From DATFRY01 sp963764695 (GTDB taxonomy: Bacteria > Myxococcota_A > Polyangia > Haliangiales > Haliangiaceae): a stretch of 64,000 bases of DNA. Positions within the stretch are counted from its first letter, which is position 1. The number at the start of each line of letters is the position of its first letter. The notes beneath the pieces are model-generated. The model was not told where the DNA came from and searched no databases. It was given only the letters and a program-made list of their open reading frames with translations. Position numbers and translations under genes: made by a program. The stretch is from positions 124,001 to 188,000 of the forward strand of contig CAVXTW010000022.1 of NCBI GenBank assembly GCA_963764695.1, written 5' to 3'. Positions 9,115-18,952 of the stretch are shown here, in pieces.

Positions 9115-9150
9115 TCAAGTTCACGCGGCCAGCCCGCGGCGGTCAAGTTC
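9115..9150. repeat. Direct repeat TCAAGTTC in a possible internal promoter region
   Basis: TCAAGTTC occurs at 9115-9122 and again at 9143-9150, a 28-base period. On the minus strand each reads GAACTTGA, giving TTGA-type -35-like cores ahead of the DsrE-DsrE-TusA-LarE genes. It could be an activator site or promoter. Confidence 0.3.
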
Positions 9151-9202
9151 GGGCGCCGCGAACGAAGGGGGGCCAGGGTCAACGTTGACACCGGTCCCGC
9201 GG

Positions 9203-9692
9203 CTACAGATCAGCGCCGGGAAACCGCGCCACCTCGACGAAAGCGGCGCGCTCGTCGCTCCACGCGAACAGCGCCGCCTCGCGCACCGCGCCCTCGTCCA
9301 GGCCCACAACCAGCTGCTGGACCGGGTAGGCCGGCCCGTCGCCCCACGGACTGGTCGCGACCTCTCGGTCCGTGTCCGACAGGTAGGCCCGCCCGTTCGG
9401 ATGCGAGTGATAGATGACCCGCGCGGGGGCGTCGCCGTCCAGGCTGCGCACCAGGGCCAGGAGGTCGTCGCCGGCGATCACGTACGCGGTCTCCGAGCCG
9501 CGGCCCGGCTGGGTCGGGTGCTGCCCGCCTTCCTGCTGGTTGGCGCAGGCGCGCAGCTGGCTCACCGACGCGTCCCCAAGGCCGCCGGCCAGCCAGCCGC
9601 AGCACTCGAGCGGGAACGCGCGCCGCGCCTCGCGGAAGACCTCCTCGAGCAGCGCGCGCGGGATGTCGATCGGCTCGGGCGGGTCGATCCGC

Positions 9693-9703
<11 letters not shown>
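9203..9703 (-). CDS. JAMM/MPN+ metalloprotease (Mec/QbsD-like, family M67)
   Basis: A 166-residue single-domain JAMM isopeptidase. The zinc motif is HSHPNGRAYLSDTD near residues 97-110 (HxHP...SxxD), and the upstream acidic residue is in FPLECCGWLAGG. In the mycobacterial pathway, Mec releases cysteine from the CysO-cysteine adduct made by CysM; in quinolobactin synthesis, QbsD trims the C-terminus of the QbsE carrier. Here it directly follows cysM (11-base overlap) and lies in the same block as a MoaD/ThiS-type carrier, so either role fits. No ubiquitin-like domain is fused. Confidence 0.9.
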
Positions 9704-10627
<924 letters not shown>

Positions 10628-10631
<4 letters not shown>

Positions 10632-11152
10632 GACCGGGGCCTCGCGATGCGCAGCAGCAGGCGCGCGGCGGCGGCGCCCGCGCGGGCCAGCGCGTCGGCG
10701 ACAGCGCCGCCGGGGCCGAGCGCCAGCGCCGATGGATCGGCAGGCGCCAGCTCGTCGGCCAGTCGCAGCCCGTCGGCCTCGTCGCCGCTCTCGCTCACCG
10801 CCACGTCCGGGTTGAGCGCGGCGATGCGCTCGCGAACCGCCTGGCCGCGCGGCCGCCCGCGATCGGCGACCCCGAGCAGCACGCCCCCCGCGATCTCGTC
10901 GTCGCCGACCGGCCCACCGACATCACCTACCAGCACCAGGCGGCCCACGCCGGCCGCGGCCAGGTAGGCCAGCGCGGTGATCTCGGCGGCGCGGCCCGGA
11001 CCCAGCTCCACCGCCACGGCGGCGGCGAGCAGGCGCTGCTGCCCGCGGCCGCCCACGTCGGGCAGGAGCACGTGGCGCGCGTAGCGCTGGATCTGGTCCT
11101 CGCGCAGCGGCCCTCGCGCCGCCGTCTCTCGTGTCCGGTCTGTCCGGTCCAT
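10628..11152 (-). CDS. Degenerate MoeB/ThiF (E1)-like protein
   Basis: 174 residues. The N-terminus reads LREDQIQRYARHVLLPDVGG, the hallmark start of MoeB/ThiF/HesA E1 enzymes, and is followed by GQQRLLAAAVAVELGPG. Here the nucleotide-binding GxGxxG of active E1s is replaced, and no adenylation residues, catalytic cysteine or zinc cysteines follow; I see no cysteine at all. It is too short for a full E1 (about 240-390 residues). A complete but N-terminally shorter ThiF is encoded at 12971, lacking exactly this RYxRHxLLP segment. The two may form a heterodimer with one catalytic and one structural subunit, as in eukaryotic E1s; that is inference. Confidence 0.7.
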
Positions 11153-11170
11153 CGGTGTACCACCCCTCCG

Positions 11171-11425
11171 CTAGCCCGCGACCACGTCGAGCTCGATCGT
11201 CTCGACCCGGACGCCGCGGCTGCGGAAGAACTCGATGGCTGCGGCGATCTCGTCCGGTTCACCGTGCAGCTCGAGCCCGATGATGCCGATCTCGTCGGTG
11301 AGGCTGGCGGTGCGCAGGTTGAACTCGACGCGCAGCTCGGCGTACATGCGGCACACCAGCGGCTCGCGCACCAGCGCGGCCGGGTAGGTCAGATAGATCC
11401 GCTTGCGCGTGCGCGCCATGGACAT
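11171..11425 (-). CDS. NIL-domain protein
   Basis: An 84-residue ferredoxin-like alpha/beta domain matching the NIL family, which is found at the C-terminus of MetN and in stand-alone proteins linked to sulfur metabolism. Visible features are RIYLTYPAALVREPLVCRMY, the family's substrate-loop start, and DEIGIIGLELHGEPDEI, the NIL-type second strand and helix. NIL proteins with ferredoxin domains take part in homocysteine formation in methanogens; this one has no iron-sulfur motif. It lies 14 bases after the carrier gene. ATG starts at 11425 and 11419 are both possible. Confidence 0.85.
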   Translation of the reverse strand: MSMARTRKRIYLTYPAALVREPLVCRMYAELRVEFNLRTASLTDEIGIIGLELHGEPDEIAAAIEFFRSRGVRVETIELDVVAG

Positions 11426-11439
11426 CCAGCGCCGAGGCG

Positions 11440-11715
11440 CTACCGGCCGCCGGCGATGGCCGGGACGATCGAGACCTCGTCCGACTCCTTGACCGGCGTG
11501 TCCAGGTTGGACAGGAAGCGGATGTCCTCGTCGTTGGCGAAGATGTTGACGAACTTGCGCACGGCGCCGCTGTCGTCGCAGATCCGGGCCTTGATGCCGG
11601 GATAGGAGCGGTCGAGGTTGTTGATCACCTCGCCGACGGTGGCGCCGGCAACGGCGACCTCTTCCTTGCCGTCGGTCAGCTTGCGCAGCGGGGTAGGGAT
11701 GCGAATCGTGGCCAT
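11440..11715 (-). CDS. MoaD/ThiS-type ubiquitin-like sulfur carrier (CysO-like)
   Basis: A 91-residue beta-grasp protein: TIRIPTPLRKLTDGKEEV, TVGEVINNLDRSYPGI, FVNIFANDEDIRFL and DEVSIVPAIAGG. It ends Gly-Gly-Arg rather than bare Gly-Gly. Such carriers are adenylated at the final Gly by an E1 and converted to a thiocarboxylate that donates sulfur. The extra C-terminal Arg would have to be removed first, a task carried out for QbsE-type carriers by a JAMM protease, and one is encoded 1.7 kb downstream at 9203. Neighbours threonine synthase (23 bases upstream) and NIL protein match CysO-like clusters. ATG chosen at 11715. Confidence 0.9.
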   Translation of the reverse strand: MATIRIPTPLRKLTDGKEEVAVAGATVGEVINNLDRSYPGIKARICDDSGAVRKFVNIFANDEDIRFLSNLDTPVKESDEVSIVPAIAGGR

Positions 11716-11738
11716 GGTGGTTGGTCCTCTGCGGTCCT

Positions 11739-12970
<1,232 letters not shown>

Positions 12971-12974
<4 letters not shown>

Positions 12975-13708
12975 GGCGACTCCAGGGCATCCGCGCCGCG
13001 CGCGCGGCAGGCTGGACAGCCCGGACGGGGGTTATAGCGCACTCGCCGCGGCGCCGAGCGAGCGCTCACGTCATCCACCACGATCAGGCCAGGTCCGGCT
13101 TTGCCCGGGCCCGCGGCGATGTGCGCTCCGCCGCGCTCCGCGGCCAGCTCGAGCGCGGCGCGGGCCAGGAGGCCGCCTATCACGGCGACCGCCGCGCCCA
13201 GCACACCGGCCTCGGCACAGCTGGGCGCGTCCTCGGCGGCCGGCGGCTCCTCGAACAGACAGCGGTAGCAGCCGCTCCGGCCCGGCAGCGCGGCCAGCAC
13301 CTGCCCGCCGTGGCGCTCGACGCCGCCGACCGCGAAGGGCAGGGCGCGGCGCATGGCCTCGTCGTTGGCCGCGAACTTGGTCGGCGGTGAGTCGCTGCCC
13401 TCGACCACGACGTCGACGCCGTCGAGAACCTCGGCCGCGGTGGCGGGCGAGAAGCGGACCGCGTGGGTGCGGATGCGCGCCGCCGGATAGCCGCGGCGGA
13501 CCAGCTCGCCGGCCAGCGCGTCCACCTTGCGGCGGCCGACGTCGCCGGTGGTGAACTGGATCTGTCGCTGTAGATTGGACAGCTCGACCCGGTCGTGGTC
13601 GCACAGCACGATGCGCCGCGCGCCGGCCGCGGCCAGGGCGTAGGCCACCGGTCCGCCCAGGCCACCGGCGCCGATCAGGGCGAAGCTGGTCTCGGCGGCC
13701 GCGTCCAT
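12971..13708 (-). CDS. ThiF/MoeB-family E1 adenylyltransferase
   Basis: A 245-residue complete E1 core: nucleotide-binding GAGGLGGPVAYAL at residues 13-25, LCDHDRVELSNLQRQ carrying the adenylation Asp/Arg, a probable catalytic cysteine in APSCAEAGVLG, and two zinc-binding CxxC pairs (CYRCLF; CPACRA near the C-terminus). It should adenylate the C-terminal Gly of the carrier encoded at 11440. The usual N-terminal RYxRHxLLP element is missing but exists as a separate protein at 10628. Overlaps thrC by four bases and follows cysK by seven. Confidence 0.88.
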
Positions 13709-13715
13709 GGCTCTC

Positions 13716-14675
13716 TCACTTGAAGTACTCGTCGAGCGAGAAGTAGCGCTCGCCGGTGTCGCACAGGATGGTGAGAACGCGCCGGCCCGGTCCCAGCTCG
13801 CGCGCCACCTGTCCGGCGACGAACACGTTGGCGCCGGACGAGATGCCGACCAGCAGCCCCTCCTCGCGCGCGAGTCGCTTGGACATCTCGTAGGCGTCGC
13901 GGTCCTCGACCCCGCGCAGCTCGGTCAGCACCGAGCGGTCGAGCGTGTCGGGCACGAAGCCGGCCCCGATGCCCTGGATCTTGTGCGGCCCGGGCGGCTC
14001 GCCCGACAGCACCGCGCTGCGCGCCGGCTCCACGCCGATCACCCGGCAGGCGGGAAACTTCTGGCGCAGCACGCCGCCCACGCCGGTCACGGTTCCGCCG
14101 GTGCCGATGGCGGACACGAACGCGTCGACCGCGTCGCCGCCCAGCTGCTCGAGGATCTCGGGCGCGGTGGTGCGGCGGTGCACCTCCGGGTTGGCCGGGT
14201 TGCGGAACTGATCCGGCATGTACGCGTCCGGGTTGTCGCGGCAGAACGCCCGCGCCCGCGCGACCGCGCCCTCCATGACCTCCTGCTCGGGGGTCAGGAT
14301 GATCTCGGCGCCGTACGACTGGAGCAGCGCGCGCCGCTCCAGCGACATCGACTCCGGCATGCACAGGACAAGGCGGTAGCCCCTGGCCGCGCAGACCAGG
14401 GCCAGGCCGATGCCGGTGTTGCCGCTGGTCGGCTCGACGACGATCGATCGGCCCGGGGTCAGCTGCCCGGCGCGCTCGGCCGCGTCGATCATGGCCACGG
14501 CGATGCGGTCCTTGACCGAGCCGCCCGGGTTGTACTGCTCGCACTTGACCCACACCTCGGCGCCGTCGGACGGCACCACGGCCTTGAGGCGGACGAGCGG
14601 CGTGCGCCCGATCAGGTCGAGCAGTGAAGCCGCCTGCAGGAGCGGCGGTGGGGCGGCGAGGGCGGGGGCACTCAC
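13716..14675 (-). CDS. cysK: Cysteine synthase A (O-acetylserine sulfhydrylase)
   Basis: 319 residues with the full CysK pattern: the PLP lysine in NPGGSVKDRIAVAM near residue 55, EPTSGNTGIGLAL, the phosphate loop GTGGTVTGVGG and the substrate loop GISSGANVFVA. Catalyses O-acetylserine plus sulfide to cysteine and acetate. It is the first enzyme gene after the Rrf2 regulator, 8 bases downstream. In Bacillus, CysK binds the Rrf2 regulator CymR to sense cysteine supply, and the gene order here would suit such a pair. The window therefore encodes two cysteine synthases with probably different sulfur donors. Confidence 0.93.
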   Translation of the reverse strand: MSAPALAAPPPLLQAASLLDLIGRTPLVRLKAVVPSDGAEVWVKCEQYNPGGSVKDRIAVAMIDAAERAGQLTPGRSIVVEPTSGNTGIGLALVCAARGYRLVLCMPESMSLERRALLQSYGAEIILTPEQEVMEGAVARARAFCRDNPDAYMPDQFRNPANPEVHRRTTAPEILEQLGGDAVDAFVSAIGTGGTVTGVGGVLRQKFPACRVIGVEPARSAVLSGEPPGPHKIQGIGAGFVPDTLDRSVLTELRGVEDRDAYEMSKRLAREEGLLVGISSGANVFVAGQVARELGPGRRVLTILCDTGERYFSLDEYFK

Positions 14676-14683
14676 GGGTCAGC

Positions 14684-15166
14684 TCAGATGTAGTACATGG
14701 GCTGACCGGCGCCAGCGCGCGGCACACCGAGGTGGTTTCCGCGCTTCACCAGATCCGCGACCGTGACGGCCGAGAACCAGGCCAGCACGTGCTCGGCCAG
14801 CTCCTTCCACAGGGCGGCGGTCACCTGGCGCGAGCTGGGCATCTGGGCCAGCTTGGCCGCGCCCGAATCGACCTCCTCGACGAGAAACATCTCCTCGATC
14901 GGGCCCTGGAGCGCGCGCACCACCTCGGCGAGCGAGATCTCCTCGGGCGGCCGCTTGAGGTAATAACCGCCTCGGGGACCACGCTTCGAGTCGACCAGCC
15001 CGGCCCGCTTGAGGTCCTGAAAGATCTGCTCCAGGTAGCGCAGCGGGATGTCCTCCCGACGGGCGATATCGCGCGCCTGCGCCGACGCTTGCGCCGTGTC
15101 CTGGCCATGGTAGGCGATATCGAAGATGGCCCGGACGCCGTAGCGAGTCTTGGTCAACAGCCGCAT
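14684..15166 (-). CDS. Rrf2-family transcription regulator (CymR-like, no cysteines)
   Basis: 160 residues. A winged-helix domain of Rrf2 type begins MRLLTKTRYGVRAIFDIAYH, followed by the recognition helix region DIPLRYLEQIFQDLKRAGLV and the wing KRGPRGGYYLKR. Unlike IscR or NsrR, it has no cysteine at all, so it cannot bind an iron-sulfur cluster. CymR, the cysteine-metabolism repressor of Bacillus and Staphylococcus, likewise senses without a cluster. As first gene of the minus-strand sulfur block, it probably regulates the whole block and itself. Confidence 0.88.
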   Translation of the reverse strand: MRLLTKTRYGVRAIFDIAYHGQDTAQASAQARDIARREDIPLRYLEQIFQDLKRAGLVDSKRGPRGGYYLKRPPEEISLAEVVRALQGPIEEMFLVEEVDSGAAKLAQMPSSRQVTAALWKELAEHVLAWFSAVTVADLVKRGNHLGVPRAGAGQPMYYI

Positions 15167-15171
15167 TTTGG

Positions 15172-15200
15172 GGATTGCCTATCGGGAAACGGGACAATCC
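15172..15200 (-). promoter_or_regulatory. Candidate operator: inverted repeat before the Rrf2 gene
   Basis: GGATTG (15172-15177) and CAATCC (15195-15200) form a perfect 6-base inverted repeat with a 17-base spacer, starting 6 bases upstream of the regulator's ATG. Rrf2 dimers bind dyads of similar span. An autoregulatory site is plausible. Confidence 0.35.
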
Positions 15201-15225
15201 ACGGTGCCTGACGCTGCTGCGAGTG

Positions 15226-15669
15226 TCAAGAAGGCGACGAACTTCGAGCAGTCCCGCAGACTTTACAGCGTCCGTCCGGTCCGATGAGGCCGAGACAGGA
15301 GCCATCGGGACACAGCTCCCGATCGTCGTCGTCGTCCACCTCGAGCTGCGATCCCGGCGGATCTTCCGTGCTGTCCGGCACAGCGGCGCGGGTCCCGTCG
15401 GCCCGCGCGCCGCACACCTTGCACGCGCCGTCGGGGCCCAGGACCCCGACGCAGGAGCCGTCCGGGCAGAGCTCGCGGTCGGCTTCGAGGTCGCTGGCCG
15501 GGTCGTCGTCGTCCCGCATCGGCCGCAAGCCGGTGTGGCGCGGGTCGGCCACCGCCGAGGCGCCGACCGTGCCGCACACCTTGCAGCGGCCGTCCGGGCC
15601 GATAAGGCCAACGCAGGCGCCATCCGGGCACAGCTCGCGCCGTGCCGGCTCGAAGTCGTCGTCCATCAT
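15226..15669 (-). CDS. Small acidic protein with three tandem Cys-rich repeats
   Basis: 147 residues made almost wholly of three copies of a unit reading RELCPDGxCVGhhGPDGxCKVCG (h is hydrophobic), joined by Asp-rich linkers. Each unit has four cysteines in a C-x4-C-x9-C-x2-C arrangement, suggesting one zinc-ribbon-like knuckle per unit. No signal peptide or membrane segment is present. I know of no defined function; adaptor or metal-binding roles are guesses. The ATG at 15669 (MMDDD) was preferred over one at 15711 because the extra residues do not fit the repeat pattern. It is transcribed toward the Rrf2 gene with a 59-base gap. Confidence 0.75.
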   Translation of the reverse strand: MMDDDFEPARRELCPDGACVGLIGPDGRCKVCGTVGASAVADPRHTGLRPMRDDDDPASDLEADRELCPDGSCVGVLGPDGACKVCGARADGTRAAVPDSTEDPPGSQLEVDDDDDRELCPDGSCLGLIGPDGRCKVCGTARSSSPS

Positions 15670-15766
15670 GCGGTTCCCGAGGGGGTAGCAGAAGCTGGCG
15701 AGCCCTGGCAAGCGGCCCGGGGGTCAGTTGTCCTGGGTGGTTCAGCGACGGACCGTCACGCTCGGT

Positions 15767-15796
15767 TTGACAGTGGCGGCAGCTTCCAGGTATCAA
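15767..15796 (+). promoter_or_regulatory. Promoter of elongation factor P, near-leaderless
   Basis: TTGACA (15767-15772), 18-base spacer, TATCAA (15791-15796). The ATG of efp follows 8 bases later with no Shine-Dalgarno. An inverted repeat CCAGG-N7-CCTGG (15786-15802) straddles the -10. Confidence 0.6.
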
Positions 15797-15804
15797 GCCT
15801 GGCA

Positions 15805-16371
15805 ATGTACGACACGTCGGACATCCGCAAAGGTCTCAAGGTCTTGATGGACGGCCAGCCCTTCACGATCGTCGAGTTCCAGTTCGTCAAGCCGGGCAAG
15901 GGCGCGGCGTTCACGCGCACGAAGTTCAAGAATCTTCTGACCGGTGCGGTATTCGAGAGGAACATCCGCTCCGGCGAGAAGCTCGAGCCCGCCAACGTGG
16001 AGGAGAAGGAGATGCAGTACCTCTACAAGGAAGGCGACGACTTCGTGTTCATGGACCCGCAGAGCTACGAGCAGGTCACCATCGCGGCCGAGATCATCGG
16101 CGACGATCACGATCTGATGAAGGACAACATCAACATCTCGGTGCTGTTCTTCAACGAGCGCGCCGTCGGCGTCACGCTGCCCAACTTCGTGCTCCTGCGC
16201 GTCACCGGCACCGAGCAGGGCGCGGTCGGCAACACCGCCGCCGGCAACGTGACCAAGCCCGCCGTGGTCGAGACCGGCGCGATCATCCAGGTGCCGCTCT
16301 TCATCAACATCGGAGACCTGCTCAAGATCGACACGCGCGAGAAGGCGTATGTCGAGCGGGTGAAGGGCTAG
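15805..16371 (+). CDS. efp: Elongation factor P
   Basis: 188 residues with the three-domain tRNA-mimic layout of EF-P. EF-P binds between the P and E sites and rescues ribosomes stalled at polyproline. The modified lysine position is present in FVKPGKGAAFTRTKF (about residues 28-42; Lys in PGKG), and the C-terminal OB domain ends IDTREKAYVERVKG. The modifying ligase EpmA is encoded 13 bases downstream, so the lysine is probably beta-lysylated as in gammaproteobacteria. The many proline-rich proteins in this window (kinase tails, for example) would need it. ATG chosen at 15805 from the promoter and family N-terminus MYDTSDIRKG. Confidence 0.96.
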   Translation: MYDTSDIRKGLKVLMDGQPFTIVEFQFVKPGKGAAFTRTKFKNLLTGAVFERNIRSGEKLEPANVEEKEMQYLYKEGDDFVFMDPQSYEQVTIAAEIIGDDHDLMKDNINISVLFFNERAVGVTLPNFVLLRVTGTEQGAVGNTAAGNVTKPAVVETGAIIQVPLFINIGDLLKIDTREKAYVERVKG

Positions 16372-16384
16372 AGGATCGAGCCCG

Positions 16385-17563
16385 GTGGGCGCCGAGCGGC
16401 GCGGCCGTGTGCTGTGGCGCGACGGCGACTCCATCGGGTTGAGGACACGGTCCGGCGATCTGGTGATCTCGCCGGCCGGCGACGCGCGGCCAGGCGATCT
16501 CGTCGAGGTCGGTGACTCGCCGCGTGTCGTGCAGCGCTACCAGGGCGGCGACTATCCTGGGCCGGGCAGCGAGGTGGCGCGGCTGCCGCGCGCGCGGCTC
16601 GAGGCGCTGGCCGCGCGGGCACAGGTGTTGCGCGGCGCGCGCGACTTCTTCGACCGGCGCGGCTTTCTCGAGGTGGACGTGCCGGTGCGGGTGCCGGCGC
16701 CCGGCCTCGAGGTGCATCTGGACGCGGTGGCGGCCGGCCCGGGCCAGTGGCTGATCACGTCGCCCGAGTACCAGATGAAGCGGCTGCTGGCGGCCGAGGT
16801 CGGCCCCATCTACGCGCTGTGCCGCTGCTCGCGCGGCGGCGAGGTCGGCCCGCACCACCAGCCGGAGTTCACCATGCTGGAGTGGTACCGGCCGTGGGCG
16901 CAGATGGACGAGGTGCTGCGCGACACCGAGGAGCTGGTGGCCGAGAGCGCGCGGGCGATCCGACAGACCACGCGGCTCTCGTACGCGGGTTGCTCGCTCG
17001 ACCTGGAGCCGCCCTGGCCGCGGCGCTCGGTCGCCGAGGTGATGGAGGAGTGGGCCGGGGTCACCGTTCGCGGCGATGAGGAGACCGCCGAGCTGGCCGC
17101 GCGCCTGCGCGCCGCCGGCGTCGATGTCGGCCAGGCGACCGAGTGGGACGATCTGTTCTACGCCGCGTTCGTGAGCCGGGTCGAGCCGAGGCTGGCCGCG
17201 CTCGAGCGACCGCTGGTGCTCGACCAGTGGCCGATCCGGCTTGGCGCCCTGGCCCGGCCGGTCGACGGCCGGCCCGAGGTTGTCGAGCGCTTCGAGGTCT
17301 ACGCCGGCGGCCTCGAGCTGTGCAACGCGTTCGGCGAGCTGACCGTCGCCGCGGAGCAGCGGCACCGCTTCGAGGAGGATCAGCGCCGGCGCGCCCGCGA
17401 CGGCCGGCCGGTCCATCCGATCGACGAGAAGCTGGTGGCCGCCCTGGCCGAGGGGCTGCCGCCGTCGGCCGGCAATGCGCTGGGCATCGATCGCCTGGTC
17501 ATGCTGCTGACCGGGCGCACAGACATCCGCGACGTGGTCTGGTTCACCGCCGACGAGCTGTAG
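16385..17563 (+). CDS. epmA: EF-P--lysine ligase EpmA (GenX/PoxA) with N-terminal extension
   Basis: 392 residues; the C-terminal 320 match EpmA, a class II lysyl-tRNA synthetase paralogue lacking the anticodon domain. Signatures: FLEVDVPVRVPAPGLE (motif 1 region), TSPEYQMKRLLA and HHQPEFTMLEWYR (motif 2), and AGNALGIDRLVMLLTG (motif 3). It attaches (R)-beta-lysine or lysine to EF-P. Residues 1-70, absent from the 325-residue E. coli enzyme, are strand-rich (RRGRVLWRDGDSIGLRTR, GDLVEVGD) and could form a small OB-like domain. The start is GTG at 16385, 13 bases after efp. No EpmB aminomutase is in the window. Confidence 0.92.
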   Translation: MGAERRGRVLWRDGDSIGLRTRSGDLVISPAGDARPGDLVEVGDSPRVVQRYQGGDYPGPGSEVARLPRARLEALAARAQVLRGARDFFDRRGFLEVDVPVRVPAPGLEVHLDAVAAGPGQWLITSPEYQMKRLLAAEVGPIYALCRCSRGGEVGPHHQPEFTMLEWYRPWAQMDEVLRDTEELVAESARAIRQTTRLSYAGCSLDLEPPWPRRSVAEVMEEWAGVTVRGDEETAELAARLRAAGVDVGQATEWDDLFYAAFVSRVEPRLAALERPLVLDQWPIRLGALARPVDGRPEVVERFEVYAGGLELCNAFGELTVAAEQRHRFEEDQRRRARDGRPVHPIDEKLVAALAEGLPPSAGNALGIDRLVMLLTGRTDIRDVVWFTADEL

Positions 17564-17611
17564 AAGGCGGCGGCCGCAATGCCGGGCCGCGGACGCGACG
17601 GACCCGGACGC

Positions 17612-17986
17612 TCAGGCGTGGGCGACCAGGTTGACCGCCCACACCGCGAGGACGACAGCGAGCAGCGCACGCGATCCGATCGTCCGCCCGAACAGCTCCA
17701 GCTGCTGACCGCGGGCCAGGCGCAGGCCGACCCAGGCGACCGCCAGGGCCACCAGCGGCGCCAGCGGGTGCTCGCTCAGCGCCGAGGCAAATCGGCCCGC
17801 GCCGAGATCGAGGGTGGCGTGGGTCATGCCGCAGAAGGGGCAGACCAGGTCGGTGAGCGTGCGGAACAGGCAGGCCGGGCCGCCCTCGGCGAGGGCGACC
17901 CTGGTCTCGTCGCCGACCAGCGCGCCGGCCAGCAGCGCGCCGAACACGCACACGAACAGCACGCCTCCGGCGACGCGCAGGAGCAT
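17612..17986 (-). CDS. DUF2752 membrane protein
   Basis: 124 residues with an N-terminal membrane helix (LLRVAGGVLFVCVFGALL), the family signature CPFCGMTHATLDL near residues 49-61, and two further helices. DUF2752 proteins are small membrane proteins of unknown function whose CPxCGxT/S motif suggests a metal or disulfide site. It follows the DUF4190-like gene by 9 bases in an apparent three-gene membrane operon. Confidence 0.8.
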   Translation of the reverse strand: MLLRVAGGVLFVCVFGALLAGALVGDETRVALAEGGPACLFRTLTDLVCPFCGMTHATLDLGAGRFASALSEHPLAPLVALAVAWVGLRLARGQQLELFGRTIGSRALLAVVLAVWAVNLVAHA

Positions 17987-17995
17987 GAGCGGCGG

Positions 17996-18430
17996 CTAGA
18001 CCCCCGCCATCCCGATGGCGAACCCGACGACCAGGCCGACGACGGTCAGCACGGTGCCGACGATGCCGCAGATGCGGCCGGCGTTGACCGTGCCCTGGGT
18101 CGACGGATCGACGGCGCCGGCGGCGATGCGCTGCAGCTCCTGGTTGCCCTGGTACCAGGCGATGGGGCCGAGCAGCCCGCACACCACCAGCGACAGGATG
18201 CCGAGCACCAGGATGGTGGTCGCGCTCGAGTGCCGATAGTGCTGCTCCGGATACGCGGACGGCAGGCCCTGCTGCATGGCCGAGATCGCCCGGCGCGCGG
18301 CCTGCAGCTCGCGCTCCAGGTAGTCGAGCCGCGATCGATCGGCCGCACCCTGGGAGCGCGCCTGGGTCAGCTCGCGCTCGAGGGCCTGGGCGCGGCTCTG
18401 CGCGCCGGCCAGGTCGTCGCGATAGGTCAT
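17996..18430 (-). CDS. Coiled-coil plus DUF4190-like membrane protein
   Basis: 144 residues. Residues 1-55 are a charged coiled coil (RAQALERELTQARSQ); a linker and two membrane helices follow (TTILVLGILSLVVCGLLGP and ICGIVGTVLTVVGLVVGF). The helix pair, with the short NQELQRIAAG loop, resembles DUF4190. No catalytic motif is visible. Its ATG overlaps the stop of the next upstream gene by four bases. Confidence 0.75.
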   Translation of the reverse strand: MTYRDDLAGAQSRAQALERELTQARSQGAADRSRLDYLERELQAARRAISAMQQGLPSAYPEQHYRHSSATTILVLGILSLVVCGLLGPIAWYQGNQELQRIAAGAVDPSTQGTVNAGRICGIVGTVLTVVGLVVGFAIGMAGV

Positions 18431-18684
18431 TTCGATACCTGCCAGATCAGCCCGATCACCATGCCGACGATGGAGATGACGATGCCGGCGGTGGCCAGCC
18501 CGCCGCCGCCGACCGTTCCGTTCGACCGCTTGACCTCGTTGAGACCGATGATGGAGAAGATGAGCCCGAGCAGGCCGCAGAAGAACGACAGCACGAAGCC
18601 CGCGATCGCCATCCCCGAGGTGCGGGTCGGGCCGTGAGGCGGAGCGCCCATCGGCGGCGGTCCCATCGGTTGTCCACCGTTCAT
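18427..18684 (-). CDS. DUF4190-like small membrane protein
   Basis: 85 residues: a Pro/Gly/Met-rich N-terminus (MNGGQPMGPPPMGAPPHGP) and two membrane helices around the loop LNEVKRSNGT, a DUF4190 pattern shared with the protein encoded at 17996. A Shine-Dalgarno-like GGGAGAAGAG lies just before the ATG at 18684. Function unknown; such proteins often accompany envelope or secretion genes. Confidence 0.75.
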   Translation of the reverse strand: MNGGQPMGPPPMGAPPHGPTRTSGMAIAGFVLSFFCGLLGLIFSIIGLNEVKRSNGTVGGGGLATAGIVISIVGMVIGLIWQVSK

Positions 18685-18781
18685 CGCTCTTCTCCCACGC
18701 GTTGGATTGACCTGTGCCCCACGTTCTCGTGCCCAGAGTGCATGTCGCCTCCTTTGGCTCGCCTGACCTCGCGAGTGTAGT

Positions 18782-18813
18782 CCTGTGCCTCCTACGCTCC
18801 TAGCCGGCACAGG
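18782..18813. repeat. Inverted repeat CCTGTGCC / GGCACAGG
   Basis: Perfect 8-base arms with a 16-base loop. No T-run follows on either strand. Confidence 0.5.
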
Positions 18814-18816
18814 ATG

Positions 18817-18838
18817 CCTCCGTCCCGACGGGCGGAGG
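18817..18838. repeat. Strong GC hairpin
   Basis: Nine base pairs (CCTCCG then CCC against GGG then CGGAGG) with one bulged T and a GAC triloop, 3 bases after the preceding inverted repeat. Could be a terminator for either flank or part of a structured RNA. Confidence 0.45.
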
Positions 18839-18915
18839 TGTTACAGGTGTCGCAAGCCACGGTACACAACGCAGGTCGTGCGGCCGCGATCTCCGTCCCC
18901 GCCGCGTCGCTGCTG

Positions 18916-18936
18916 CCTCTCCGACGGCGGGAGAGG
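18916..18936. repeat. Inverted repeat CCTCTCC / GGAGAGG
   Basis: Perfect 7-base arms with a 7-base loop, ending 16 bases before the -35 of the promoter at 18953, where a regulator or an upstream terminator could sit. Confidence 0.4.
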
Positions 18937-18952
18937 CGCGAGATCACGTCCG

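Noticed and set aside
9078..9191. N-terminal extension of the DsrE/DsrF-like gene from the ATG at 9191.
   Set aside because: The extra residues are unlike the family and the stretch has a direct repeat and lower GC, more like a regulatory region.
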